Assembly: GCA_018398585.1 (NCBI GenBank)
Contig: JAGTTD010000007.1
Span: 7,571,320 to 7,635,319 of the forward strand
Reading direction: 5' to 3'
From: Simmondsia chinensis
Taxonomy: Eukaryota; Streptophyta; Magnoliopsida; Caryophyllales; Simmondsiaceae
Length of the DNA stretch: 64,000 bases
The position numbers were made by a program, and so were the translations under genes. Below, in pieces: positions 33,073-44,822 of the stretch; the stretch's first letter is position 1; each line of letters opens with the position of its first letter. The notes beneath the pieces were generated by a model. The model ran no database searches. It had not been told where the DNA came from and worked only from the letters and a program-made list of their open reading frames with translations.

Positions 33073-34530
33073 AGCGGCTCCGGGTTTTAGAGAAAGGGAA
33101 GGACGTGCGGCCAAAAAAAGGATCCCAAAAGGCTGACTTTCCCTCCTTTTTTATAAGCGCCATAAGATTTTAGGGTTCCATACGGAACATTCCCGATCGA
33201 TCTGGAACAATGCTCGATCGATCGGTACTTTTGGCCGATCGATCGGCAAGCTTTTGGTTAGTTTTCCTAACAGGCAGCTGTTGAACGATTGGTTCTTTGG
33301 GCCTCTTTTCTTAATTAAGCCCTGAAGTGCTATGGAATGTACTCAGTTCACCAAATTATGATCTAATGGTTCTTTCATCGGTACAAATGGTTGGGTTCCT
33401 CCAATCAGTCTTCAAAAATGCCTCAATCATGCTCGATTTTGCCATAATTCTTCTTCCGTCCGCTTTGATGTGTTCCTCATGAAAATATACCTAAACAACA
33501 ACCGAACACACATGTAGAAGTCGAATATATGACAAAAAGGGAAAATAAAATGCGTAAAAATCATGCATATCATTTACGTACTACCATTTTCCAACCTATT
33601 GCAAACAAACTCAAAACTGCCCTAATAGACCAAACAATAGGGCGATTGCCCTTGCCATCTCACCTATTCAATTGTGCGAGTTTGCATTGACATGAAAATC
33701 TATGACCCATTGACCATTATTCATGAAGGTCAAGAAATTGTTCTCACAGCCCAAAAAACTTTTAGATTATGGATTTCTATTCCAGCTTAATTTTACAAAA
33801 CCTGATCAAGCCAATCAATTTGGCAGAAAGCTTAAATATGTCGTTTAAAAGAATTTTCAAGATGGTGTCATTTTTATTGAAATTATGATTCAATCAAAGG
33901 TCGTAGAATTCTATGACATTTATACCGTCCCTAATCAACATAGGATGCTCGTTTACCTAAAATTAATTGAATTGAAGTTTGGACGTTTTTGATGACACCC
34001 ATTTGAAATTATTTTTTTGTTGGGGGGGCGGGGGTTTGGAGGCTTTTGGGGTGGGGGTATTGTGTAATAATATATAGAAGATTACCATAAGTCAGGATAT
34101 CTAAATTAATTTTTTTAATCGTTAGAAGGTGTGTTTAATATAATTTAGAAGTTGAGGGGTTAAATTGATTTTTACCAACAATTGATGAAATTAGAATTTG
34201 GAGTGCTCATATTAATTTTAAACAATGGTTCAGAGAAGTGCTTTTAATGAAATTAAAAGTTCGAAGATCGTTTTGATTTTGAACAATTTTTCAAGGGTCT
34301 TCATGAATATTATTTTGATAAAAAAAAACTATTGGAATTAAGTTTGATGTGTTAAGTACTCAAAATTTCATAATTAAAAATTATATTGTAATTAAAACAT
34401 AATTTAGCACTGAATTTGAACTAGGTTTTATGCTATCTAAATCTAACTTGACTCAAAACCCATTTATTTTAGATCGACTTATTGCCATAAAATGATTGGA
34501 GTTTTAAAAATAACCTGAGTTTTGAGTCAA
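33073..34530 (-). repeat. Left arm of a ~3 kb inverted repeat
   Basis: Complement of 34,545-36,070. 33,073-33,579 is the first ~0.5 kb of the large LTR (as at 35,517) in reverse orientation. The rest is a ~0.95 kb non-coding sequence also present in the right arm. The boundary at 33,073 lies at a CTGTAG that also occurs in AAAATTCTGTAG at 32,978 and 33,066. Confidence 0.85.
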
Positions 34531-34544
34531 GTTTTGAGTCATAA

Positions 34545-35037
34545 AATTATTTTTAAAACTCCAATCATTTTATAGCGATAAGTTGGTCTAAAATAAATGG
34601 GTTTTGAGTCAAGTTGGATTTAGATAGCGTAAAATCTATTTCAAATTCAATGCTAAATTATGTTTTAATTAGAATATAATTTTTAATTATGAAATTTTGA
34701 GTACTGAACACATCAAACTTAATTCCAATAGTTTTTTTTATCAGAATAATATTCATGAAGACCCTTGAACAATTGTTCAAAATCAAAACGATCTTCGAAC
34801 TTTTAATTTCATTAAAAGCACTTTTCTGAACCATTGTTTAAAATTAATATGAGCACTCCAAATTCTAATTTCATCAATTGTTGGTAAAAATCAATTTAAC
34901 CCCTCAACTTCTAAATTATATTAAACACACCTTCTAACGATTAAAAAAATTAGTTTAGATATCATGACTTATGGTAATCTTCTATATATTATTACACAAT
35001 AACCCCACCCCAAAAGCCTCCAAATCCACACCCCTCC

Positions 35038-35070
<33 letters not shown>

Positions 35071-36070
35071 AAAAAATAATTTTAAAGGGGAGTCATCAAA
35101 AACGTCCAAACTTCAATTCAATTAATTCTAGGTAAACGAGCATCCTATGTTGATTAGGGACGGTATAAATGTTGTAGAATTCTACGACCTTTGATTGAAT
35201 CATAATTTCAATAGAAATGACACCATCTTGAAAATTCTTTTAAATGACATATTTAAGATTTCTGCCAAATTGATTGGCTTGATCAGGTTTTGTAAAATTA
35301 AGCGGGAATAGAAATCCATAATCTAAAAGTTTTTTTGGGCGGTGAGAACAATTTCTTGACCTTCATGAATAATGGTCAATGGGTCATAGATTTTCATGTC
35401 AATGCAAACTCGCACAATTGAATAGGTGAGATGGTAAGGGCAATCGCCCTATTGTTTGGTCTGTTAGGGCAGTTTTGAGTTTGTTTGCAATATGTTGGAA
35501 AATGGTAGTACGTAAATGATATGCATGATTTTTACACATTTTATTTTCCTTTTTTGTCATATATTCGACCTCTACATATATGTTCGGTTGTTGTTTAGGT
35601 ATATTTTCTTGAGGAACACATCAAAGTGGACGGAAGAAGAATTATGGCAAAATCGAGCATGATTGAGGCATTTTTGAAGACTGATTGGAGGAACCCAACC
35701 ATTTGTGCTGATGAAAGAACCATTAGATCATAATTTGGTGAATTGAGTACATTCCATAGCACTTCAGGGCTTAATTAAGAAAAGGGGCCTAAAGAACCAA
35801 TCGTTCAACAGCTGCCTGTTAGGAAAACTAACCGAAAGCTTTCCGATCGATCGGCCAAAAGTACCGATTGACCGAGAGTTTTTTCCGTGAGCTTACCGAT
35901 CGATCGGCTCGTTTAGCTGATCGATCGGGCATTGTTCCCCATCGACCGGGAATGTTCCGTACGGATCCCTAAAATCTTCTGGCGCCTATAATTAAAGAAG
36001 GGAAAGTCACCCTTTTGGGATCCCTTTTTCGGCCGCACGTCCTTCCCTTTCTCTAAAACCCGAAGCCGCT
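34545..36070 (+). repeat. Right arm of the ~3 kb inverted repeat
   Basis: Pairs with 33,073-34,530 around a short centre near 34,537. The arms share details absent from the other LTR, such as TGATATGC against TGATACGC at 42,021. Differences are mostly in the homopolymer (30 C at 35,039-35,068 against a mixed G-tract at 34,021-34,060). The arm enters LTR1 at 35,517. Confidence 0.85.
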
Positions 36071-36970
36071 ATGAGATATACAGGTTCTCAAAAGCTGAAG
36101 GGCAAGAGGTTGGAATACTGAGAGAATTCAGGCTCGGATCAGCATCGACACGAAGATTGAGGGAGTTTACTCTTTTATTTATTTTACGCACAGTATTTTC
36201 TTTTATGTAAATTCAAGTATGTGTAAAACTCCCATGCAGGAAAAACATTCTTAGTTTAGGGGATGAAGGGCGGGTAGCCGCCCGTATCCCGGATTTATAT
36301 TATGCTTTTGACGATTGATTTAGTTATGTTATATTCACACCCCTGTGGGGAGTTCTTCATGATTGTTGGATATTTTTGTATGTGTGTTTGTAGCCATGAC
36401 TGGGTCTCCAACTTGCAGCGATTAGTCTTGTGCTTATAGCCTGGACCATAACATAACAGGAATTCACAGGTGGTCAGGGTTGAGGTTGTACCCAACTCTG
36501 AACCCAAACTTTCATATAAGTTAATATTGAGTTAGGAGTAACAAATGAATTAAGCAGTGCTAATGAGATAACCTATGCTACATCTAGGGTCTAAAATAGG
36601 TAATGCCTTTAGACTAGTTCACTACCCTCAGCCCTAATTTATATATTAACCTAGGCTTAGAGCTTGTAGCCTAAGTCCTTCAAATCATCATCCTAAGTAG
36701 AATATAATGACAGGATACGTGTTAAGCTACCCTGAATTCACTCCCTAAACTAACCTCAATCGAATTGTCATACTCACTTATATTCAGTTTTAGTAATTTA
36801 GCTTCAACTCATTCAAACAACACTAAAAAACCAAAAATTCAAAACCGCTCGTTAATCAGTAAATCTAACTTGACATGATTCCCTGAGGATACGACCCGTA
36901 TACTTGACAAAGCTATGACGATCTCGTACGCTTGCGAGTAGACGGTTTTAAAACACACTTTAAAATCACA
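35517..36970 (+). repeat. 5' LTR of the large retroelement
   Basis: Starts TGATATGCATGA and ends AAAATCACA. It holds GATCGATCGG-type palindromes at 35,843-35,950 and a weakened TATA (CCTATAATTA near 35,985). A GGGCGGGTAGCCGCCC hairpin lies near 36,268. Confidence 0.85.
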
Positions 36971-38190
36971 AGTTCATACAACGTACCTAACCTTCTACCC
37001 TTCATAACTGTCAATGCACCCTTAACGACCTTCAAAACTCCACCTTTAGCTGTGTACTTGTACCCTTTAGACTCAAGAGTACCTAAAGAGATGAGATTCT
37101 TCTTTAAATTAGGAATATGACGAACATCGCCCAAAACCCTGATAGTGTCATTGAACATCCTAAAACGAATTGATCCTATACCCAGAACTTTGCATGAAGT
37201 ATTATTACCCATCAAAGCAACTCCACCTCGAACTGACTCGTACGTGGAAAACCAATCCCGGTTGGGACATACATGATAGGAGCAACCCGAATCCAAAATC
37301 CAACTATCTTTCAACTTGGACTGAGGTTTAGACACAGACAATAGAAAATCTCCATTCTCACCATTCACAACACTAGCTGCTATGGATCTCTGGTCAGACC
37401 TGTTATCTGGTTCAAGTTTTCTCTTAAGCTTATAACAGTCTTTCTTAATGTGCACTTTCTTATGATAGTAGTTGTAGGTTAGGTCTTAATACCTAGACTT
37501 AGACTTGTTTCCATTATGATCATACTCAGTTCTCCCCCTCACAAATAAACCACTACCCGAGTTATACACAGAATTAGATAATTCTTTATCTACTCGTTCT
37601 TTACTCAATAGGTTTCTCTGAACTTCATCAACAAATATGGTTTGTCTACCCCCATAAATCATGCTTTCAACAAAACCCTTATATGAAGCAGAGAGAGAAC
37701 ATAACAACAACATTGCCTGAACTTCATCCTTAGGAACATCATCCAATTCTTTCAAATCTTAAATAATTGAATTAAATTCACTGACATGATTCTTAAGTGA
37801 CGTACCTTCTGACATACGAAACGTGAATAATCGGCGCTTAACTGCGAGTTTGTTGGAGACGGACTTGAAACAGAACATATCCTGTAATTTTTCCCACAAC
37901 TCCTTAGCGGTTTTCACTTCCAGAACTTCTGTCAAAACGTCATCAGTAAGACACATCTGAATTGCTGTGAGCGCCTTCTCATTTAACTCCTCCCATTGTG
38001 CTTCTGTTAGATTCTCTGATTTCTTCTCTTTTCCATCTAAAGCTTTCTTCAAACCATTCTGAGTCAAGAGGTCCTTAACGCGAACCTGCCATAAACTGAA
38101 GCTCTCTTGACCACCAAACTTCTCAATTTCGAATCTAATTGCGGACATCATATTATCAAATTGAAATAAATAGGGCTCTAATACCAATTT
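36971..38190 (-). pseudogene. Ty1/copia gag and protease fragment
   Basis: Minus strand: gag frame 38,187-37,759 (FGGQESFSLWQVRVKDLL, WEELNEKALTAIQMCL), continuing 37,755-37,486. A zinc knuckle near 37,450 has its first Cys changed ([12 protein letters not shown]). The protease has [15 protein letters not shown] (about 37,290) and the pre-integrase [19 protein letters not shown]. Coding stops abruptly at GTLYEL, exactly at the LTR1 edge (36,971). Frame slips near 37,485 and 37,757 only. The Met start and good preservation suggest a fairly young fragment. Confidence 0.85.
38173..38187 (-). other. Primer binding site of the Copia fragment
   Basis: Minus strand TTGGTATTAGAGCCC, matching the initiator Met tRNA 3' end with one change. 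About 48 bp upstream a second, poorer copy (TTGGTATCTTAG near 38,223-38,234) follows a similar LTR-like end, so the LTR/primer-site junction seems to be duplicated. Confidence 0.75.
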
Positions 38191-38790
38191 GATGAGGAAA
38201 ACTTAAACAAATCTGATATACTAAGATACCAACTTGTTAGGAAAAACTTAATGCGAAAGCGTAAACCTTGATAACTTGATTCGATTCAAATCATATGGCT
38301 CACGCAAAACGAGAAGTAAACAAATATGGAAAAAGAAAGAACAAAACAAGAACACACAATATTTACCTGGAAACCCCTCTACAATCGAGAGGGGAGAAAA
38401 CCACGGGCGGAGATGGAGATTCTTTATTAACTAAACGGAAGAATTATAACGACACTTCCCAAAATGAGATATATGGAAGAATTACAATCACTCTCTCTGA
38501 ACTCCCGTAGCACTCAAAATCTTGAAGGAATTACGAAATCACCTCTTTTTCTCTCAATGGCGGTGCCTCACACTTTTATTGGATTAATTTGTGATGTAAA
38601 CCCCACGTCCTTTAAATAGACGCAGTGCAGGAGGGGCCCGATCGATCGGGAAACACCCGAACGATCGGCACCCTGATCGATCGGAACCAGCCGATCAATC
38701 GGCCCTCTAAATTCCTAAAAACTCACGAATCTTTCCCTCAGTCACCCGATCGATCGGATTCCCTCCCGTTCAATCGGTGACCCTACGGCA
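38190..38790 (-). repeat. Probable Copia 5' LTR with GATCGATCGG array
   Basis: Upstream of the primer site on minus. TATA-like CTATTTAAAGG lies near 38,611-38,621, and six or so palindrome-like CCGATCGATCGG variants lie at 38,639-38,780. The outer end is not certain, and part of 38,640-38,800 could belong to the leader of the large retroelement instead. Confidence 0.45.
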
Positions 38791-38996
38791 ACCCTCTATA
38801 CGACTTCCCCTTTTAAAAATGCCCCGATCTGTCGAGCACTCCCCCCTTCATTTTTACTTTTCCTCACCTTCAAACCCTACCCCACGACCCCCACTTCCGG
38901 CAACCATCTCCGGCCGCCGCCTCCGGCACTCGCCGTTCCAACCAACAAGGCCGACCTAGCACCAATTTCTCCTCATTTTTTACCCTCTATTGCAAG

Positions 38997-39564
38997 GTAT
39001 GTGTTTCCCCTCTCTTTTATCTTTCCCTTTACCGTGTTTTTTTTTCTTTTTTCCTTCAAGAGAGCATGTTTAGGCCGTTCTTTGGTTGTTGTCTTGCTTT
39101 ATTGCAGTGGTTTTGTCCTGATTTATGTCTTCGTTGTGAATAAAGGTTGAATTTCTGCATTTTATGCCATGTTTTCACCTTTGTTCATGAACTATGTTTA
39201 TATAGGTTATCAGTGACTTAATTTCGCCCTTTGATACTTGTGGTTACTGAATTATGCCGTGATTGAGGCAATCTTGTGGGAATTACACTCGTTTTATGTT
39301 AACTGGATTTATGGGTTTGGGTACCAATCTACATTTTTTGTCATTTTTATTTTATTTTCTCTTTTTATTATTATCATTTCTTTTTAATTATTTATTTATT
39401 TATTTTTATTTACTTATTTATTTTATATATTCATTTATTATTACTATTATTATTTAATTGTGGGTTGAGATTGGGGTGTTGTTCTTGTTGATTTTTCTTT
39501 TTGCTTTTTGTTTTTGTTTCTTTTCCCTATCTTCGGGTTCATCTGCTCTTGTTCTTATTTCTAG
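38997..39564 (+). other. Intron in the leader of the large retroelement ORF
   Basis: AAG/GTATGTG at 38,997 and TTTCTAG at 39,564, with a long T-rich 3' part, place an intron just before the ATG at 39,568. Spliced leaders are uncommon for retroelement RNAs but recur in plant LARD-type elements. Confidence 0.5.
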
Positions 39565-39567
39565 ATT

Positions 39568-40618
39568 ATGCCGCGTGCCAAGCGGAGCCGCACTGAGGAG
39601 GGTAGCAATTCCCAACAGCCCGACGTTCTTGCTCGAGTCAATGCTGCCCCTATATCTGGGGAGACGGTGTTTGGTGAGGATCTTAAAGATGACAGAGAGG
39701 GCGCTTGGGCCATTCTCTTTTGCCAACATAGGGATCTTACCTACCTTCTTGGTAGAGAGCTGGAGGAGGACCCTGTTTTTCCTTCTTTAGTGAGAGAATT
39801 TTATTCCTCATTTGCTCTCCAACAAGAGGGGGGTCGGACATACGGTGACGTTACTATTCGTGGCAAAACCATCCGATTTGATGCCACGGATGTCGCCGAG
39901 GCTATAGGTTATCCCTTATATGTTGACGAATCTGTTTGGCACCAGCCTGTTAACTCACCAAAGGCCGTGGACATTATCGCTGAGTTGTGTGGCAGCCAAA
40001 TGTGCGAAAGATCGTCCATCCACCACGTTCCGCTCTGTCCTTCCGTCGCATATGTGTCTCCTAGACACCATTATTAAGTCCAATCAATGGCCTACAGGTC
40101 ATGCCCAGGAGCGTACCGGCCCTATTCTAGATCTTCTTTGGAAGTTCTATCGAGGTGTATGGGTGGATGTAGGGGCCACTTACCTACAAAGTTTTACCGC
40201 TATCCACCACAGGCTTCAGCGCTTCTTTGTTAGCGGTAGTGCTCTTTACTTTCCTCGTTTAATCACGAGGCTTGTACGGCATGCTTGTGTACGCATACCA
40301 ATCGCTCCTGACCGAGTTTGTGTTCCGCTTCACCACTTTGATCCCACCCAGCATCATCGGACCTTCCTTTCGCTTACCCCGGCCGACGTGCAAGGGGAGG
40401 AGTCGGACATGGAGGATGCCCCGGCCCGGGCCGCTGCTCCTGCCCGGGCATTACGCCATGAGGGACACCCACCCACGCCACCTGCTTCTGATGATCCCGG
40501 CCACGTCCCGCCATATGTTATGGATATTATGGACCGTCTGGATCACATTCAGTCTTTGGTTACTGAACTCTATCGATGGCAGACGGGCGGTTCTCCTCCA
40601 CCTTACCCCCCTCCCTAA
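39568..40618 (+). pseudogene. Putative plant transposon protein-like ORF of the LARD-type element
   Basis: Starts MPRAKRSRTEEGSNSQQ (nuclear-signal-like basic start). The core has LVREFYSSFALQQ and TIRGKTIRFDATDVAEAIGYP, the signature order of the putative plant transposon protein family seen in Athila/LARD elements. After a one-base frame change near 40,000 it continues SNQWPTGHAQERTGPILDLL and a Pro/Ala-rich end to the stop at 40,616-40,618. The family's function is not established. It is not RT or transposase by any motif. One frameshift is the only lesion in about 350 codons. Confidence 0.7.
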
Positions 40619-42006
40619 GTTATTTATGTTACTCGTGTACTGAACATTTGTTATGTCCATCTTTCTTTTTCTTGATTAATAAATTGTTTTCGTCCACAGT
40701 CTTCTATGTTTTTTTTTAATTCTGTTGTAGCTTGCTTTTGTCTGTCTTTAACTTCTAGGATTCGCTCGACATATGTGGCTGCCCATTCATGATCTCAGGT
40801 TGTCTCTCTCCTTTCTTTGCTTCTATTTTAATTATGGTGCATTGAGGACAATGCAAGGTTTGGGTTTGGGGATGGCAGATAAGAGTCAACTTTGTTTGTC
40901 CTTTAAGTTTAATTCAGCACAAATTAGCTACACACTTTTTTTTTTTTGGAAGGCATAAATATGAGGTTGCTTGTGACCATTATCGTAGCCCAGTTCTGTG
41001 AAGTACTTTGACGATTAGAATAATTATGAGATGAGATTATTGCTAAATCAGACTTTTAAATCTATATTTTTGTCTTTTAACTAGTTAGTGAGATTATTAC
41101 TTTGCACCCTTAATCTTGTGACATATCCTACTGTTTGGGTCGAAATAATGGTAATAATTTTGGAAATAGGAACCCATCTTTCTACTCCTAACAATGCTGA
41201 AATCAATTGTATATTTCTTTATCTTAGGTAACCCTTTAAAAACAAAAGAAAAAAAAGGAGAAAGGGAAAAAAAAGGTGACTGGTTGGTTCTTGTAGCCCT
41301 TGTGTCTCGAGCAAGTCAGCCCGTAGGGGTATCTTAAAACCTGGTACCTTGAGCCAACTAGGTCGGGAGCTGCCGGTCGAAAGCTCGCTATATGGGCCAT
41401 AGGGAAAGCTTAAGAAAAATCAACTTTATAGTTACCAAAATGAGCACTAATACCCATAAAAAAAAAAGGGTATGTGCTAGCAGGTTAGGTTGTGGATCCT
41501 TAAGACTCGAGCCATTAGGTCCAAAAGGGGTCTCTTAAAACCTGGTACCTTGAGCCAACTGGATCGGAAGCTGTCGGCCGAAAACTCGTTACATGGGTCT
41601 GAGGGAGACACACCTAACCAAGTAAAAAAAAAAAAAGGGAAGAAGGGAAAATAAGAGAGAAAAGAGAAGCCTTTTGATTTCACTATTGATTAGTGGTGAA
41701 GGGTTAGGATAACTTGTTCCTTTACTTGTTACCTTTATTTCTTCTTTAAGTCAAAGAGTTTCGAAGTAAGACGAAGGGAAGAGAAGTTCTAAAATTACTT
41801 ACTAGTAAAAAAAACTTTAATAACGGAGACTTAAGTCAGAACTATTGCAATAATAACGTCACATAAGGATTCGCTACTCTCAAGTACACACTCAAGTTTG
41901 GTCAAACAATAATTTTCACAAGTGGCCTTTACGGTTAAATGCCTGACTCTACTTTTCCTCCGGTAGCTAGCTTAAATTGAGTATTGCTTGAGGACAAGCA
42001 ATGTGT
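40619..42006 (+). other. 3' non-coding interior of the large retroelement
   Basis: No coding. It contains a tandem pair of about 197 bp (near 41,290-41,420 and 41,490-41,620), both holding AAACCTGGTACCTTGAGCC and a GAGCT...AGCTC type hairpin (GGGAGCTGCCGGTCGAAAGC in the first copy). The hairpin is weaker in the second. Confidence 0.6.
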
Positions 42007-42020
42007 GGGTTTGGGGATGT
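42007..42020 (+). other. Polypurine tract of the large retroelement
   Basis: GGGTTTGGGGATGT immediately before the TGATACGC of the 3' LTR and just after GAGGACAAGCAATG. Confidence 0.7.
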
Positions 42021-43434
42021 TGATACGCATGATTTTTACACATTTTATTTTCCCTTTTTGTCATATATTCTACCTCTATATGTGTGTTCGATTGTTGTTT
42101 AGGTATATTTTCATGAGGAACACATCAAAGCGGATGGAAGAAGAATTATGGAAAAATCGAGCATGATTGAGGCATTTTTGAAGACTGATTGGAGGAACCC
42201 AACCATTTAGGCTGATGAAAGAACCATTAGATCATAATTTGGTAAACTGAGTATATTCCATAGTACTTTAGGGCTTAATTAAGAAAAGGGGCCCAAAGAA
42301 CCAATCGTTCAACAGCTGCCGGTTAGGAAAACTAACCGAAAGCTTGTCGATCGATCGGCCAAAAGTACCGATCGATAGGGAGTTTTTGCGTGAGCTTACG
42401 GATCGATCGGGAATGTTCTGTATGGAACCCTAAAATCTTCTGGCACCTATAAATAAAGAAGGGAAAATCAGCCTTTTGGGATCCTTTTTTCGGCCGCACG
42501 TCCTTCCCTTTCTCTAAAACCCGGAGCCGCTACGAGATCTACAGGTTCTCAAAAGCTGAAGCGCAAGAGGTTGGAATACTGGGAGAATTCAGGCTCGGAT
42601 CAGCATCGACACGAAGATTGAGAGAGTTTACTCTTTTATTTATTTTACGCACAGTATTTTCTTTTATATAAATTCAAGTATGTGTAAAACACCCATAGAA
42701 GAGTAAACTTTCTTAGTTTAGGGGATGAAGGTCGGGTAGCCGCCCGTATCCCAGATTTATATTATGCTTTTGATGATTGATTTAGTTATGTTATATTCAC
42801 ACCCCTGTGGGGAGTTCTGCATGATTGTTGGATATTTTTGTATGTGTGTTTGTAGCCATGATTGGGTCTCCAACTTTGCAGTGATTAGTCTTGTGCTTGT
42901 AGCCCAGACCATAACATAACAGGAATTCACACGTGGTCAGGGTTGAGGTTGTACCCAACTCTGAACCCAATCTTTCATATAAGTTAATATTGAGTTAGGA
43001 GTAACAAAGGAATTAAGTAGAGCTAATGAGATAACCTATGCTCCATCTAGGGTACTAAGATAGGTTATGCCTTTAGACTAGTTCATTACCCTAAGCTCTA
43101 ATTTATATATTTACCTAGGCTTAGAGCTTGTAGCCTAAGTCCTTCAAATCATCGTCCTGAGTAGAATATAATGACGGGATACGAGTTAAGCTACCCTGAA
43201 TTCACTCCCTAAACTAACCTCAATCGAATTATCATACTCACTTATATTCAGTTTCAGTAATTTAGCTTCAACTCATTCAAACAACACTAAAAAACCAAAA
43301 ATTCAAAACCGCTCGTTAATCAGTAAATCTAACTTGACACGGTTCCCTGTGGATACGACCCGTATACCCGACAAAGCTACGACGATCTCGTACGCTTGTG
43401 AGTAGACGGTTTTAAAACACACTTTAAAATCACA
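42021..43434 (+). repeat. 3' LTR of the large retroelement
   Basis: Starts TGATACGCATGA and ends AAAATCACA, about 1.41 kb. GATCGATCGG palindromes lie at 42,347-42,412 and an intact TATA box CTATAAATA at 42,447-42,455. Pararetrovirus sequence begins right after it. Confidence 0.88.
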
Positions 43435-44822
43435 TTAGTAAACCATTGGTAGGTAAGGCTAGGAATGAAAATTCCATTGACGGATAAGTCTTGAAGAAAT
43501 TGTTGGATTTTGATTAGAAGTCTATTATTACTGCATTAAGTGACGAAAGCGATATGGGCAGTAACATCTTGGGGTAAGTGGCTAAGGAATTTTTGAGGAA
43601 AGAAGAAAGTCCTTGATTTTGTGAAATCATATGTTGACGAAAAGATACTCCAACTTGGCGTCTTTGATTGATAATCAATTTCCTTTTGTAAAACAAAAAT
43701 TTGATGCCCGAGGTTGATACATTCATCAATTTTTTGTTGTAATCTAGTTTGGAGGGAATCGATATAAGAGACTTGAATTTGCTAAAGTGGTACATCTTTG
43801 GCAATAAGAGGATCATCAATTGAAGTTGGAGAAACGTCATATTTTTTATTTGAATATGATATTGTTAAGTTGGAAAGTAATTTTGAAACGTTTCAAATAT
43901 TTTGAGATTCCAAATCAATTATATGAAAATGTTATTTTAGGTATTTTAAAAAGGTTTTGGGGGTGTAATTTTTTTTTAAAACAAAATTATCCCACCTTTT
44001 GACTTTGAATTCCCCAACCAGTGAAAGAGGATAGGGTTGTTTTATAAATTGAGTATGGACATAGGACCAGCAAAAGATCCAGGGGATCTGAAAAATTGAA
44101 TGAAAATGTAAAATTGAATCTAGTGGTTCATCTTGTGAATAGTTTGAATAAATATCAAGTAAATCTTTTCCATAATAGGGTAAATGTCAATGGTGCTTCC
44201 AAAAAAATGCCACCATTTTTAAAACCATGTTGGAATAGTCGAGATTTTTTTTGTAATTTGAAAGAAACAAGTATGATTAAATGATTGATAAAGAAAAGCT
44301 TTGAACCAAGCTGTTTCTTAATCTTGATAAGTAAAGTCCTCTGGAGTCAAGGATTTTGAAAATCGCTTTGGTTTGTAAAAACTCTAACCAAAGTCTTTGA
44401 TATGTAAAATATTTAAAATTTTGCAACTTAAAAATTGGATTTTTTCATTATCACCCTTATGATGCTTAATCTGAACATATCTAGCATCGGTCAAAATGAG
44501 TTCATAAAATTCACGAATTTTCTGAATGTCTTCAGGAAACCAATGAAATTTTTTTGGGGAAAATAGTTTTTACAAGATTTTTGATATCATCGTAAGATAG
44601 GGGTTCCTTTTGTCTTGTAACTAATATGTGTTCCATTTGACGTTTTGAGATGTATTGGTTTGTTTGTATTGATAGGTCAAGAGGTTTTGATGTTTCACAG
44701 GGATTTGAAAGATATTTGATTGTAAGGGTATTTTTTATTGGAGAGGGATGGCAATGAGGGTTGAGGATCATTGCATATCCTTCAGAGGACTGAATCTTTC
44801 CTTTACCTTTATCTGTCTTCAT
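43435..44822 (-). pseudogene. Pararetrovirus B ORF2, truncated by the LTR element
   Basis: Starts MKTDKGKGKIQSSEG at 44,822, parallel to the ORF2 starts at 20,504 and 55,825. It runs with frame breaks to a coiled-coil-like stretch (43,840-43,514 region) and stops at the LTR edge without a recognisable C-terminus. It is longer than ORF2 of copies A and D, so this copy is either divergent or contains extra sequence. Confidence 0.6.

Larger units (their letters stand above)
35517..43434 (+). mobile_element. Large LTR retroelement (LARD/Athila-like), with chimeric interior
   Basis: Two LTRs of about 1.4 kb (35,517-36,970 and 42,021-43,434) share their ends (TGATAYGCATGA and AAAATCACA). Before the 3' LTR, GAGGACAAGCAATGTGTGGG then TTTGGGGATG form the typical end of plant LARD/Athila-type interiors. 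The interior carries one spliced ORF of the putative plant transposon protein type and no RT. Directly after LTR1 lies antisense Copia sequence instead of a tRNA primer site. The flanks do not show an obvious 5-bp duplication, because the left side is the inverted repeat. The element probably cannot retrotranspose in this form. Confidence 0.8.

Noticed and set aside
35512..35516. Target-site duplication of the large LTR element
   Set aside because: GTAAA on the left does not match TTAGT after 43,434; the left flank is part of the inverted repeat.
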